From Alphaproteobacteria bacterium (GTDB lineage Bacteria; Pseudomonadota; Alphaproteobacteria; Puniceispirillales; UBA1172), in the NCBI GenBank assembly GCA_016778985.1, contig JADHOM010000020.1, positions 1-36,669 on the forward strand: DNA of 36,669 nucleotides, in the 5' to 3' direction. The notes below the pieces were generated by a model. It did no database searches. It had not been told where the DNA came from and saw nothing but the letters and a program-made list of their open reading frames with translations. The position numbers and the translations under genes are program-made. This document shows positions 7,684-16,787 of the stretch, in pieces. The number at the start of each line of letters is the position of its first letter. Position 1 is the first letter of the stretch.

Positions 7684-8538
7684 ATGACCGATCTTGAGAC
7701 CACTATCAATCAAGCATGGGAAGACCGTGATCAGATTTCATTAGATACTAAAGGCGCCGTGCGTGAGGCAGTGATGGATGCCCTTAACATGCTGGATGAT
7801 GGCTCGGCGCGGGTGGCTGAACAAAAATCGCAAGGCGATTGGGTTGTCAATCAATGGCTAAAAAAGGCCGTTTTATTGAGCTTCCGGCTCAATGACATGG
7901 ATGTTATCCCTAGCGGCACCGAATATTCGGGCTATGGAATGGCGTCTTGGTGGGATAAGGTTCCATCAAAATTTGCAGGATGGGATGCGGCGCGGTTTCG
8001 GTCAGCTGGTTTTCGGGCTGTCCCTGGCTGTGTTGTTCGTCATTCTGCCTATGTTGCCGCTGGTGTTGTTATCATGCCCGGCTTTATTAATTTAGGGGCT
8101 TATGTTGATGAAGGCACTATGGTTGATACATGGGCAACCGTTGGCTCATGCGCCCAGATTGGCAAAAATGTTCATCTTTCTGGCGGCGCCGGGATTGGTG
8201 GAGTGCTGGAGCCATTGCAAGCAGGGCCAGTAATTATCGAAGATGATTGCTTTATTGGTGCCCGTTCAGAAGTCGTCGAAGGTGTTGTAGTTGAACGTGG
8301 GGCAGTGTTATCCATGGGTGTATTTATTGGCGCCTCAACAAAAATCATTAATCGTGAGACTGGCGAAGTCTTTATGGGGAGAGTGCCGGCCTATTCGGTT
8401 GTCGTGCCAGGTTCTATGGCAGGCAAGCCATTGCCTGATGGAACACCAGGACCGCATCTGGCTTGCGCGGTGATTATCAAACAGGTTGATGAGCGCACGC
8501 GATCAAAAACATCAATAAATGAGCTACTACGAGACTGA
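7684..8538 (+). CDS. dapD: 2,3,4,5-tetrahydropyridine-2,6-dicarboxylate N-succinyltransferase
   Basis: Lysine/diaminopimelate pathway enzyme that succinylates tetrahydrodipicolinate using succinyl-CoA. The 284-residue protein has an N-terminal helical domain and a left-handed beta-helix built from hexapeptide repeats (about residues 110-235, for example [15 protein letters not shown] and [18 protein letters not shown]). Segments such as [19 protein letters not shown] and [15 protein letters not shown] match the family. An AGGAG site lies 7 bases upstream of the start. dapE follows after 6 bases, so the two consecutive succinylase-branch steps are co-transcribed. Confidence 0.97.
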   Translation: MTDLETTINQAWEDRDQISLDTKGAVREAVMDALNMLDDGSARVAEQKSQGDWVVNQWLKKAVLLSFRLNDMDVIPSGTEYSGYGMASWWDKVPSKFAGWDAARFRSAGFRAVPGCVVRHSAYVAAGVVIMPGFINLGAYVDEGTMVDTWATVGSCAQIGKNVHLSGGAGIGGVLEPLQAGPVIIEDDCFIGARSEVVEGVVVERGAVLSMGVFIGASTKIINRETGEVFMGRVPAYSVVVPGSMAGKPLPDGTPGPHLACAVIIKQVDERTRSKTSINELLRD

Positions 8539-8544
8539 TGCCAT

Positions 8545-9702
8545 ATGACAGATGCTTTACTAGCTGAACATGAGCTAGCCCAAAAACTAATTCAATGTCC
8601 GTCAGTCACACCAGCTGAGGCAGGGACACTGGATGTACTGGACGCGCATTTAACCGGATGTGGGTTTCATGTAACCCGCCTGCCTTTTGGTGAAGGCGCG
8701 GATATGGTTGATAATCTATTTGCCAGACGCGGCACATCGGCGCCGCATTTTTGCTTTGCTGGGCATAGTGATGTTGTCCCCCCGGGCGCGGTTGAGGCTT
8801 GGCAAACAGACCCTTTTGCCGGTGCTATTGTTGATGATCATATGATTGGCCGTGGGGCTGTTGATATGAAAGGCGCGATTGCTTGTTTTGCCGCCGCTCT
8901 ATCACAATGGATTGATATTAATGCCGATTTTACTGGCAGTATCAGCATGTTAATCACTTGTGATGAAGAAGGCCCAGCCATATATGGCACCAAGCCTGTG
9001 GTGGAATGGCTGAAACAGCAGGGCCAAATGCCTGACGCGGTTTTAGTGGGTGAGCCGACAAATCCTGATCAGCTTGGCGATGTGATTAAGCATGGGCGGC
9101 GAGGCTCGTTGTCGTGTGAACTGACGGTTTATGGTGAACAGGGGCATGTTGCCTATCCACATTTAGCCAATAACCCACTTCATCGCCTATTAATGATGCT
9201 GGCGCCGTTGGAAAGCGGAGTTCTCGATAAAGGCAATGATACATTTGATCCAACAACCGCCGCCATCACCAGCATTGATACCGGCAATCCAGCCACCAAT
9301 GTTATCCCTGCTACATGCACAGCCAAGTTCAATATCCGCTTTGGCACAGTCCAGACAGCCAAGGGGATAGAAGATATGTTGCGCGCGCATTTTGACAAAA
9401 TCGGCGGTGATTATACGGCGCAGTTTCGCTTGTCAGCAGAACCTTTTGTGACCCCGAAAGGCCATTTCACTGACCTTGTTGCCGATGCTATTCATGAGGT
9501 GACAGGCATAAAGCCAGCCCTATCGACATCAGGGGGAACATCTGATGCGCGGTTTTTTGCGCCTTATACGGAGGTGCTAGAGTTCGGGTTAGTTGGCAAA
9601 ACCATGCATAAGGTTGATGAAGCGGTGTCACTATCTGATCTCAGCCAATTAACCAAAATCTATCACAATATTCTCAATTCTTATTTTCATGTGAGCGCCT
9701 AG
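8545..9702 (+). CDS. dapE: Succinyl-diaminopimelate desuccinylase
   Basis: Zinc-dependent M20-family hydrolase that removes succinate from N-succinyl-L,L-diaminopimelate. The 385-residue protein shows the metal and catalytic ligands: His74 and Asp76 in FAGHSDVVPPG, Asp107 in GRGAVDMKGA, Glu141-Glu142 in TCDEEGPA, and a C-terminal His in KTMHKVDE. The GGTSDARFF segment near the C-terminus is typical of DapE rather than of other M20 enzymes. A dimerisation lid domain lies in the middle (about 185-300). It sits directly behind dapD. Confidence 0.96.
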   Translation: MTDALLAEHELAQKLIQCPSVTPAEAGTLDVLDAHLTGCGFHVTRLPFGEGADMVDNLFARRGTSAPHFCFAGHSDVVPPGAVEAWQTDPFAGAIVDDHMIGRGAVDMKGAIACFAAALSQWIDINADFTGSISMLITCDEEGPAIYGTKPVVEWLKQQGQMPDAVLVGEPTNPDQLGDVIKHGRRGSLSCELTVYGEQGHVAYPHLANNPLHRLLMMLAPLESGVLDKGNDTFDPTTAAITSIDTGNPATNVIPATCTAKFNIRFGTVQTAKGIEDMLRAHFDKIGGDYTAQFRLSAEPFVTPKGHFTDLVADAIHEVTGIKPALSTSGGTSDARFFAPYTEVLEFGLVGKTMHKVDEAVSLSDLSQLTKIYHNILNSYFHVSA

Positions 9703-9705
9703 ATA

Positions 9706-10278
9706 ATGCTGCCACCGCCTCCTGGATTTAGTACAATTATAGCTGGCCTTATCTATGGGTGCAAGGTTGCTACAGCACAGGTGCGCGCAGGTGATCCTAA
9801 TGTTCATCGCCAGGATGTTGCGGCGGTTTGGGATGCGCTATGGTCAAGCTGGTTAATCTCGCTGATTATTGGCATTCCCCTCTTAGGTATCTGGAGCAGT
9901 TTACCAGGCTTGCTGTCATTCATGGTGCTGACGCTTGTCATCACTATGCTATATCCGGTGTTCAGTTATTATGCGCTGTTATGGCTTGGGCTTCAGCAAC
10001 GCTATCCATCATTTATTATTACAATGACATGGATCAATAATTTTCGTGAATTGCTGGTACTAGTGCTGGTTTTATTTTTTGCAAATGTGCCAGCGCAGAA
10101 TCTGTTGCTAATTTTGACGCCAATCACGTTTTGGATGCTCTGGGCGTTCTGGCGTGGGGCGACGCAAAGTCTTCAGTCTAGTGGCTGGACAGGTCTGTTA
10201 ATGCTGGCCTTACTGATTGCCGTCCATGTTATGGCCTATGTCATGATGGCGCTATCGCAATCACCGGCCTCTGGCTGA
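9706..10278 (+). CDS. Conserved-type membrane protein of unknown function
   Basis: I do not recognise a named family. The 190-residue protein has a short N-terminal part (about 1-45) with a possible reentrant hydrophobic stretch and then about five membrane segments, near 47-63, 68-95, 114-128, 130-149 and 161-183. There are few charged residues in the second half. It begins 3 bases after the dapE stop without a clear ribosome-binding site, so translation is probably coupled to dapE. A membrane protein after dapE and before truA is common in alphaproteobacteria. No catalytic motif is visible. Confidence 0.8.
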   Translation: MLPPPPGFSTIIAGLIYGCKVATAQVRAGDPNVHRQDVAAVWDALWSSWLISLIIGIPLLGIWSSLPGLLSFMVLTLVITMLYPVFSYYALLWLGLQQRYPSFIITMTWINNFRELLVLVLVLFFANVPAQNLLLILTPITFWMLWAFWRGATQSLQSSGWTGLLMLALLIAVHVMAYVMMALSQSPASG

Positions 10279-10300
10279 TACCCTAGCCTGCATATGGGTT

Positions 10301-11044
10301 TTAAGGATAGATCACTTCGGTCAGATAAAGCCCTTCTGCTGGTGCTGTTTGCCCTGCTGCTGATCGGTCGCGCTGATTAAGCGCCTCAACCAGATCATTA
10401 TTTTTCCATCGGCCTTGCCCGATAAGCACTAATGAGCCGATAATGTTACGCACCTGATGATGCAGAAATGATCGTGCTGACACCGCAATCCAAATCTCAT
10501 CATCATGCTCTGTCACATCAATCTGATCAATTGTTCGGATTGGGCTTGGTGCTTGACATTGCGTCGCACGAAAACTGGTAAAATCATGTTTTCCGACAAG
10601 CAATTGTGCCGCTTCATGCATTGCGCTAGCGTCTAGCGCTTGGCCAAAATGCCAGACCCGCCCCATTAATAAGGGTGAGGCAATGCGGCGCCTATGGATA
10701 CGATAGCGATATCGCCGCATAACAGCATCAAATCGGGCATGAGCATCATCAGCAACAATCTTTGCCCTAATGACGCGAATAGATGCTGGCAGATGGGCGT
10801 TTAGCGCCAATGGTAATTGCCGTTCATTAAAGCTGTTGGGAAGATCACAATGCGCCACTTGCCCTAACGCATGAACCCCTGTATCGGTTCTGCCCGCACC
10901 TTGCACAGCAACATCTTGCCTATGCCCTAAAATTGCGCTGGCGGCATGTTCAAGACAGGCTTGAATACTGTCGCCATTATCTTGGCGTTGCCAGCCGACA
11001 AAATCAGTTCCATCATATTCAATGGTGATGAAAAAGCGTGGCAT
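10301..11044 (-). CDS. truA: tRNA pseudouridine(38-40) synthase
   Basis: Converts uridines 38-40 of the tRNA anticodon stem-loop to pseudouridine. The 247-residue form begins MPRFFITIEYDGTDFVGWQ, the usual TruA N-terminus. The catalytic aspartate is Asp54 in GAGRTDTGVHALGQ, and the C-terminal segment SFLHHQVRNIIGSLVLIG is also diagnostic. A longer reading frame starts at 11110, but it lies inside fmt and has no homology; the ATG at 11044 is 4 bases after the fmt stop with AGGGA 8 bases upstream. Last gene of a def-fmt-truA operon. Confidence 0.95.
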   Translation of the reverse strand: MPRFFITIEYDGTDFVGWQRQDNGDSIQACLEHAASAILGHRQDVAVQGAGRTDTGVHALGQVAHCDLPNSFNERQLPLALNAHLPASIRVIRAKIVADDAHARFDAVMRRYRYRIHRRRIASPLLMGRVWHFGQALDASAMHEAAQLLVGKHDFTSFRATQCQAPSPIRTIDQIDVTEHDDEIWIAVSARSFLHHQVRNIIGSLVLIGQGRWKNNDLVEALNQRDRSAAGQTAPAEGLYLTEVIYP

Positions 11045-11048
11045 CGGG

Positions 11049-12074
11049 CTAGTCCCTATCTGCTGCTGCGATAATGTGATCAGGCATAGGATAGCCATTG
11101 AGATAGTCACGGCCTGACATGCTGGCCTTACCTGCGGGTTTGACTTGGGTTAATTCTATCGCGCCATCGGCGGTTGCTATGACGATGCCGCCGGTTTCCC
11201 CCTTACCCAGAATAGCCGCCGTTTTACCTGTTGTGTTTGTGGTAGCGGTGTCAGCGGCGGCGGCCAGCACATTAAGACGTTGAGTTTTATCTCCTTGCTT
11301 AATCATCATCCACGCCGCTGGCCATGGCGAGAAAGCCCTGACCTTATTAAGAATATTTGTTGTTGTCTGAGTGAAATCCAGCTCAGCTTCGGCATCAGAT
11401 ATTTTATGGGCATAAATCGCCTGATCATGATCTTGCGGGGTTAGGCTGGCAACGCCTTTTGCCAGCATGGGGATGGCCTCAGCCAGGGCAGTTGCGGTTT
11501 GATGCGCCAGTTTATCATGCAGAGTGCCAGTTGTATCGGTATCAGCAATCTCAATATGGCGTTCCAGAATAACGGCACCAGTATCAAGCCCTTTATCCAT
11601 CATCATGACAGAAACGCCTGTTTGCTTATCACCAGCTTCAATAGCACGGTGAATAGGTGCTGCCCCTCGCCAGCGCGGCAATATTGACGCATGACCATTA
11701 ATTGCCCCAAGCCACGGAAGTGCTAACACCGTCTCCGGCAAGATTAATCCATATGCGACCACCACCAACAGATCAGGTGCCAGCCTAGCTAATTCATCTG
11801 AGGCGGCTTGATCAAAGCGTTCAGGTGTTCGCACCATGACCCCAAGCGCATCGGCGGCTTGATGCACCGCTTGCGGGGTTAGCCGCATGCCGCGGCCTTG
11901 CGGGCGGGGCGGTTGGCAATAGACAGCAACTATATCATAATCCGCCGCCAGCACCTGCAATGCAGGCACGGCAAAATCAGGTGTCCCCATGAAGACTAGC
12001 CGCAATTTAGAGGCAGCAGGACTGTCATGGAAAGCCCCGTCATGGGGTTTAGTCGTCACGGTCAATACGCGCAT
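11049..12074 (-). CDS. fmt: Methionyl-tRNA formyltransferase
   Basis: Formylates initiator Met-tRNA using 10-formyltetrahydrofolate. The family start pattern LRLVFMGTPDFAVPAL appears only at residue 24, so the ATG at 12074 gives an unusual extension. That ATG overlaps the end of def by 26 bases and has AAGG directly against it; a TTG at 12065 has better spacing, so the exact start is uncertain. The catalytic region reads NGHASILPRWRGAAPIHRAI, with the Asn-His pair, and MMMDKGLDTG supplies the conserved Asp. The C-terminal OB-like domain (about 225-330) contacts tRNA. It is partner to def in the formyl-methionine cycle. Confidence 0.93.
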   Translation of the reverse strand: MRVLTVTTKPHDGAFHDSPAASKLRLVFMGTPDFAVPALQVLAADYDIVAVYCQPPRPQGRGMRLTPQAVHQAADALGVMVRTPERFDQAASDELARLAPDLLVVVAYGLILPETVLALPWLGAINGHASILPRWRGAAPIHRAIEAGDKQTGVSVMMMDKGLDTGAVILERHIEIADTDTTGTLHDKLAHQTATALAEAIPMLAKGVASLTPQDHDQAIYAHKISDAEAELDFTQTTTNILNKVRAFSPWPAAWMMIKQGDKTQRLNVLAAAADTATTNTTGKTAAILGKGETGGIVIATADGAIELTQVKPAGKASMSGRDYLNGYPMPDHIIAAADRD

Positions 12075-12570
12075 CCTTAGTCATTTTGCGGATAATCATG
12101 TCGCGTTTGATCCGCGACAAATAATCAATAAATAACTTGCCATTAAGATGATCAATTTCATGCTGAACACATGCCGCCAATAAACCATCGGCTCTCATCT
12201 GTTGCTCTGTGCCATGCTCATCCAAAAATTTCACCTCTACTTCGGCAGGGCGAGTGACTTCGCCACGATAGCCGGGAATAGACAGACAGCCTTCTTCCAT
12301 GCTTGCGGTATCATCTGATGCGGCCATAATCTCTGGATTAGCCATTTTCCAGATCATCGGCTCTGGGTCATTATCATCACTGCAATCCATAACAATAACC
12401 CGCAACGAGACGCCGATTTGCGGCGCCGCTAGGCCGAGGCCTTGCTCATGCCGCATCGTTTCCAGCATATCATCCATGAGCTGGCGAATATCATCATCAA
12501 CCGTTTTGACCGGCGCTGCCAGCTTCCGCAAAACAGGGGCGGGCAGAATTGATAGCGGTCGTATCGTCAT
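12049..12570 (-). CDS. def: Peptide deformylase
   Basis: Metal-dependent enzyme that removes the formyl group from nascent proteins. The 173-residue protein has all three family motifs: GLGLAAPQIG (44-53), EEGCLS with the metal ligand Cys95, and QHEIDHLNG with His137, catalytic Glu138 and His141. The start at 12570 is chosen because GGAG lies 7 bases upstream and the protein then begins MTIRPLSILPAPVLRK as in other deformylases; a longer frame opens at 12624. First gene of def-fmt-truA, divergent from rmuC. Confidence 0.96.
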   Translation of the reverse strand: MTIRPLSILPAPVLRKLAAPVKTVDDDIRQLMDDMLETMRHEQGLGLAAPQIGVSLRVIVMDCSDDNDPEPMIWKMANPEIMAASDDTASMEEGCLSIPGYRGEVTRPAEVEVKFLDEHGTEQQMRADGLLAACVQHEIDHLNGKLFIDYLSRIKRDMIIRKMTKDARIDRDD

Positions 12571-12706
12571 TAACTTACTCCAGATAAATAAATTGTCTTG
12601 CCAATGGGGTAGAAGAACCGCCATGCTAGGTCAAGACTAAATGGTCATCAGAAACCATATGGTGATAAAGATTGTATGATATAGAAAAGAAAACTAGAGA
12701 TAAATA

Positions 12707-13783
12707 ATGGATATGCAAACGCTTCTTATGCTAGCTCTAGGGCTTGGTATTGGCATTGGGGTAACCGCGATCATAACCATGATTAATCGCCGCCAAGGCC
12801 CTAATGATGGAATGGATCAATCAGGTTTGGCTGAACTCAAAGGTCAGCTTGACGCCATCACCCAGACAACAACGACCTTGCAGAACAGCATGATGAATAA
12901 TCTCCAAAATCATCAGCAGACCCTCAATGAAACGCTGCGCCAACAAGCCGAAACAACAAGTCTTAAATTAGGTAATCTAAACGAAAGACTAGCCGTGATT
13001 GATCGTGCGCAAGAACAACTGAAAGCGTTATCTAGCCAGACAACGCGGCTTGAAAATGTGCTTGCCAATAATCAAGCGCGTGGGGCGTATGGGGAAATCC
13101 AGCTTGAAAACCTTATCACCCAAATGCTGCCGGCAAGTGCCTATTCGTTTCAGCATAACCTGCCCAATAATAAACGTGCGGATTGCCTGTTACAGTTGCC
13201 AAATCCACCGGGGCCGATTGTCATTGATGCTAAGTTTCCACTCGAATCATGGTATGCACTAGGTCAGGCTGAGGATGATGCGGCAAAGGCGCAAGCCAGA
13301 AAACAGCTCGAAGTGGCCTTTATCAAACATGTCAAAGATATCTCAGAGCGCTATATTATTCGGGGCCACACGGCTGAAAGTGCCTTGATGTTTGTGCCAT
13401 CAGAATCGATTTATGCGGAATTGCATAATCATTTAACCAAGGCCTTGGAAACCAGCTTTGCTGAACGGGTGTATATTGTATCGCCAACAACCTTGATGGC
13501 AATCTTGAACACGGTACGGGCAGTGCTTCGTGATGTCAGAATGCGGCAGCAGGCGGCCTTTATTCAAGAACAGGTTGGCCGCTTGCTCAAAGATATCGGT
13601 CGGCTCAATGATCGCGTTGGCAAATTGGACAGGCATTTCAACCTTGCCCAGCAGGATATTGACGATATCACCAAATCGACCCGCGCGATTAGCCGCACAG
13701 GCGAGAAAATTGAGCAAATTGAAACCGATGATACAGCGACCAAAATTGATCCAATTGTTGAGCCACCAAGATTAGACCATTAG
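12707..13783 (+). CDS. rmuC: DNA recombination protein RmuC homologue
   Basis: Predicted nuclease-fold protein linked to limiting DNA rearrangements at inverted repeats. The 358-residue protein starts with a membrane anchor (about 4-25), followed by a coiled coil (about 40-125) and the RmuC core. The core shows RGAYGEIQLENLI, a PIVIDAKFPLESWYAL segment with the Asp-Ala-Lys of PD-(D/E)XK-like nucleases, and FVPSESIYAEL. The C-terminal 40 residues are charged and helical. A second in-frame ATG at 12713 is equally possible as start. The gene stands alone, divergent from def and convergent with recR. Confidence 0.92.
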   Translation: MDMQTLLMLALGLGIGIGVTAIITMINRRQGPNDGMDQSGLAELKGQLDAITQTTTTLQNSMMNNLQNHQQTLNETLRQQAETTSLKLGNLNERLAVIDRAQEQLKALSSQTTRLENVLANNQARGAYGEIQLENLITQMLPASAYSFQHNLPNNKRADCLLQLPNPPGPIVIDAKFPLESWYALGQAEDDAAKAQARKQLEVAFIKHVKDISERYIIRGHTAESALMFVPSESIYAELHNHLTKALETSFAERVYIVSPTTLMAILNTVRAVLRDVRMRQQAAFIQEQVGRLLKDIGRLNDRVGKLDRHFNLAQQDIDDITKSTRAISRTGEKIEQIETDDTATKIDPIVEPPRLDH

Positions 13784-13838
13784 CCATAAGTGAGATTATG
13801 ATTAGTGCGATTAAAACGCTGCGAGTGTTTAGGCATTT

Positions 13839-14444
13839 CTAGAATTGCTGGCGGGCTTTCATCGCTTGCGCCAAGGTTCCATCATCAAGATAATCCAGCT
13901 CACCGCCAACCGGGACACCATGCGCAAGGCGCGTAATGCGCGTATCAATCCCGACCATTTGATCAGCGATATAATGAGCAGTCGCTTGCCCGTCCACTGT
14001 CGCAGAAAGCGCAAGAATTACCTCTTCAATATGTTCTGTTTTTACGCGTTCGACTAAATAATCTAACCGCAAACTTTCTGGATTAACGCCGTCAATAGCG
14101 CTGAGGACGCCGCCTAGAACATGATACCGGCCAGTGAACACGGCGGCGCGTTCCATGGCCCATAAATCAGCGACATTTTCGACAATGCAAAGTCTGGTTT
14201 GGTCTCTGGCATTGTCTTGGCAAATCCCGCAACAGCTGGTCAAATCCAGATTGCTACATTCGGTGCAACGGCGAATAGCATGCGCAACAGCCAGCATATC
14301 TTCGGCTAAAGGCACCATCTGGCTATCCCGATTATTGATCAGATGGAGGGCGGCTCGGCGCGCCGATCTTGGGCCTAATCCGGGTAATCTGGATAAGCGT
14401 TTAATCAGCTGTTCAATCGGGTTTGATGTCATCTGGCTGGCCAT
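13839..14444 (-). CDS. recR: Recombination mediator RecR
   Basis: Acts with RecF/RecO to load RecA on gapped DNA. The 201-residue protein has an N-terminal helix-hairpin-helix (LSRLPGLGPRSARRAALHLI), a four-cysteine zinc site (Cys60, Cys63, Cys72, Cys75 in CTECSNLDLTSCCGIC) and a Toprim domain beginning LCIVENVADLWAME. The C-terminal THITRLAHGVPVGGELDY-like stretch (here RITRLAHGVPVGGELDYLD) is diagnostic. It follows ybaB by 4 bases and ends the dnaX-ybaB-recR operon. A second ATG at 14432 is possible. Confidence 0.97.
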   Translation of the reverse strand: MASQMTSNPIEQLIKRLSRLPGLGPRSARRAALHLINNRDSQMVPLAEDMLAVAHAIRRCTECSNLDLTSCCGICQDNARDQTRLCIVENVADLWAMERAAVFTGRYHVLGGVLSAIDGVNPESLRLDYLVERVKTEHIEEVILALSATVDGQATAHYIADQMVGIDTRITRLAHGVPVGGELDYLDDGTLAQAMKARQQF

Positions 14445-14448
14445 TGGC

Positions 14449-14781
14449 TTAAAATGGTAAATCCAAACCGGGCGGCAGAGGCAGATCGCCAGTTACATCT
14501 TGCATGCGCTTGGCTTTTTCCTGCTCGGCCTTGTCTTGGGCATCACGAATGGCAACAACGAGCAAATCCTCCAGCATGTGAATATCATCTGGATTGCTGG
14601 CGCTGGCGGCATCGGCGCTGATGGAAATCGACTGGATGCGGTTATCACCAGATACCGTCGCCTTGACAACGCCGCCCGCGGCCTCACCTAAACAGGTTAT
14701 TTCCGCCAGCTCTGCCTTGACGGTAGCTAGCTTTTCTTGCGCTGCTTTGGCCTTTTTCAACATCGATGTAAAATTACGCAT
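14449..14781 (-). CDS. ybaB: Nucleoid-associated protein YbaB/EbfC
   Basis: Small DNA-binding protein (110 residues) that forms a tweezer-like dimer. It begins MRNFTSMLKKAKAAQEKL and carries the central VKATVSGDNRIQSISI strand pattern and the LPPGLDLPF C-terminus of the family. The start at 14781 gives the normal N-terminus; an upstream in-frame ATG (14805) lies within dnaX. The gene overlaps the dnaX end by 8 bases and is followed by recR, the arrangement seen in most bacteria. Confidence 0.95.
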   Translation of the reverse strand: MRNFTSMLKKAKAAQEKLATVKAELAEITCLGEAAGGVVKATVSGDNRIQSISISADAASASNPDDIHMLEDLLVVAIRDAQDKAEQEKAKRMQDVTGDLPLPPGLDLPF

Positions 14782-16663
14782 GATCGGCTGTCTTCTCATT
14801 ATCATCTGGCAATTGATTTAGTGGCTCATCTAGTGGCTGATCTGGTGGCTGATCTGGTGGCTGATCTGCCAACTCATCTGCGGCGGCATTGGCGGTCACA
14901 TCGCCATCACCATTTTCGGCATCATCAACCATGACCATACCTTTGAGCGGCATGATCTTATGAATTTTAGCACCTGGGAAGGTTTCTAATGCCGTTTGCA
15001 TCATGGGGTCAGCGATAAGTCTATCCTCAAGCGCCTGTTGTTTTTGCTGATCAATTTCATTTAATGTCTCACTACCTGCTTGTGAGGTCACAGAGACAAT
15101 CCAGCGCATCCCTGTCCACTCTGATAAAAGATAGGCAATCTGCCCTGGGGTGCTTTCATCAAGCGGCTTATCTGTCGAAAACTCAAACCGGCCAGCATTG
15201 AGCTGAACTGGTCTGATGCGGGTTTTTAGATAGGCGGCCAGTTTTAATTCACCGTGATCTTCAAAGATTTGTGCCATCTGAGTCATATTCTCGGGCGCTG
15301 GCATCAGATCAGGTGTCGCATTTGCAGAAACGGCGGGGGCGGCAGGGGCGGTGCTAGCTGGCTCATCCTGATCAGCGATGCGAGGGGCCACCAGGTCAGA
15401 TACTGCTGCCTGTTGTTCAGAAGTTGGGGGCGCTGATGTGTCGGCGCTAGATTTTGGTGGCGCCAATTGGTCAGGTGAGATGTCTTTGAGCTTTTTGACC
15501 AGATCACCCGGTGTTGGCATATTGGCGACATGAGCAAGCCGGATCACAACCATATCGGCGGCGGCATGCGGATCAGGGGCAAGATTAACCTCACCATGAC
15601 CTTTGAGCATGATTTGCCATGCTCTAGCCAGCCGCGATAGCGTCATATGGCTTGCTATGTCATGCAGTTCATTCTGTTCGGCTTCGGGTAAGTCTTCGAT
15701 ACTGCCACCAGCCGCAATTCGGCTTGCCATATGGATATAATCTAGCATATCGGCGATCACCATGATCGGCTCAGCGCCACTCTTGATCGCATGATCCAGC
15801 CCTGTCATAGCGGCGTCGGGATTACCTGCAAGTGCCGCTTTGACAATTGTGATTGCATCCATTCGACCGGCCTGCCCAAGCATGGCGGCAACCGCATCAT
15901 CTTCAATCTGGTTGCTGGTCAATGCTGCCGCTTGGTCAAGCAAGGATAGGGCATCTCTGACCGATCCCTCAGCGGCACGGGCGAGACGTTTTAATGCAGT
16001 TTCTGTTATACTGATCTGCTCTTTATCAGCAATCATAGCCAAATGCTTGGCCATCTGATCTGTGCCAACACGTCGTAAATCAAATCTCTGACACCGTGAT
16101 AACACCGTGACAGGAACTTTTCTGATCTCAGTTGTTGCAAAGACAAACTTAACAGATTCTGGCGGTTCTTCCAAGGTTTTGAGCAGAGCGTTAAAAGCGT
16201 TGCGCGACAACATATGAACTTCATCAATAATGTATATTTTATAGCGCGCAGATAGTGGCGCGTAATGCACACCGTCAATAATATCACGAACATCATCAAC
16301 GCCTGTATTACTGGCGGCATCCATTTCCAGCACATCAACATGGCGAGAATTGGCAATATCTGTGCAATGGGTACAGACACCGCAAGGCGTTAATGTCGGC
16401 TGACCTTTGCCATCTGCGCCCACGCAGTTTAAGCCTTTGGCTATGATCCGTGCGGTGGTAGTTTTACCGATACCGCGCAAGCCAGTGAGGATAAAGGCAT
16501 GCGCAAGGCGACCCATAGCAAGCGCGTTGCTAAGCGTTTGCACTAAACTGTCTTGGCCAATCAGCTCATCAACCGTATTTGGCCGGTATTTTCTGGCCAG
16601 CACCCGATATGGTGCGGCCGGCTGGTCTGCTGTGTTTCCTATATTGGGCTGATCTGATGGCAT
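14774..16663 (-). CDS. dnaX: DNA polymerase III subunits gamma and tau
   Basis: Clamp-loader ATPase of the replicative polymerase (629 residues). The AAA+ domain has Walker A GLRGIGKTT (61-69), a four-cysteine zinc module (Cys80, Cys94, Cys97, Cys100), Walker B IYIIDEVHM (143-151) and an SRC motif (LSRCQRF). The collar domain follows, then a proline/alanine-rich linker (about 400-455) and a tau-type C-terminal domain. The last 30 residues contain a Q-P-P-D repeat encoded by a 12-base tandem repeat. No clear A-rich slippery site for gamma production is visible. First gene of dnaX-ybaB-recR. Confidence 0.97.
   Translation of the reverse strand: MPSDQPNIGNTADQPAAPYRVLARKYRPNTVDELIGQDSLVQTLSNALAMGRLAHAFILTGLRGIGKTTTARIIAKGLNCVGADGKGQPTLTPCGVCTHCTDIANSRHVDVLEMDAASNTGVDDVRDIIDGVHYAPLSARYKIYIIDEVHMLSRNAFNALLKTLEEPPESVKFVFATTEIRKVPVTVLSRCQRFDLRRVGTDQMAKHLAMIADKEQISITETALKRLARAAEGSVRDALSLLDQAAALTSNQIEDDAVAAMLGQAGRMDAITIVKAALAGNPDAAMTGLDHAIKSGAEPIMVIADMLDYIHMASRIAAGGSIEDLPEAEQNELHDIASHMTLSRLARAWQIMLKGHGEVNLAPDPHAAADMVVIRLAHVANMPTPGDLVKKLKDISPDQLAPPKSSADTSAPPTSEQQAAVSDLVAPRIADQDEPASTAPAAPAVSANATPDLMPAPENMTQMAQIFEDHGELKLAAYLKTRIRPVQLNAGRFEFSTDKPLDESTPGQIAYLLSEWTGMRWIVSVTSQAGSETLNEIDQQKQQALEDRLIADPMMQTALETFPGAKIHKIMPLKGMVMVDDAENGDGDVTANAAADELADQPPDQPPDQPLDEPLNQLPDDNEKTADHA
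14821..14868. repeat. 12-base tandem repeat in the 3' end of dnaX
   Basis: Four consecutive 12-base copies of GTGGCTGATCTG: the first differs at two positions, the other three are identical. In the dnaX frame they encode an acidic Q-P-P-D/Q-P-L-D/E-P-L-N series near the tau C-terminus. A copy-number change would keep the frame. Confidence 0.9.
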
Positions 16664-16746
16664 GGTATTCTTAGCCTGTTGGGGTTAGAAGCGTGGGTAT
16701 GATCACGGCCTTATCAGTAATTATCAGATTTTGTTAATTCAGTCCG

Positions 16747-16770
16747 ATTAGTCTAATGCCATTAGTCTAA
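16747..16770. repeat. Direct repeat upstream of dnaX
   Basis: ATTAGTCTAA occurs twice (16747-16756 and 16761-16770) with a 14-base period; each copy is itself nearly palindromic. It lies between the 3' end of the SRP RNA and the dnaX start, so it may be part of the dnaX promoter/operator. Function is not known. Confidence 0.4.
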
Positions 16771-16787
16771 AGTTCAACAAAATAAGC

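Noticed and set aside
12654-12663. Palindrome ACCATATGGT between def and rmuC
   Set aside because: A single 10-base palindrome with no symmetric extension in an AT-rich promoter interval; too short to call an operator.
15480-15500. Programmed frameshift site in dnaX (CAAAAAG on the minus strand)
   Set aside because: Only five A are present, not the A-AAA-AAG heptamer, and no strong stem follows. Gamma may not be made, or is made in another way.
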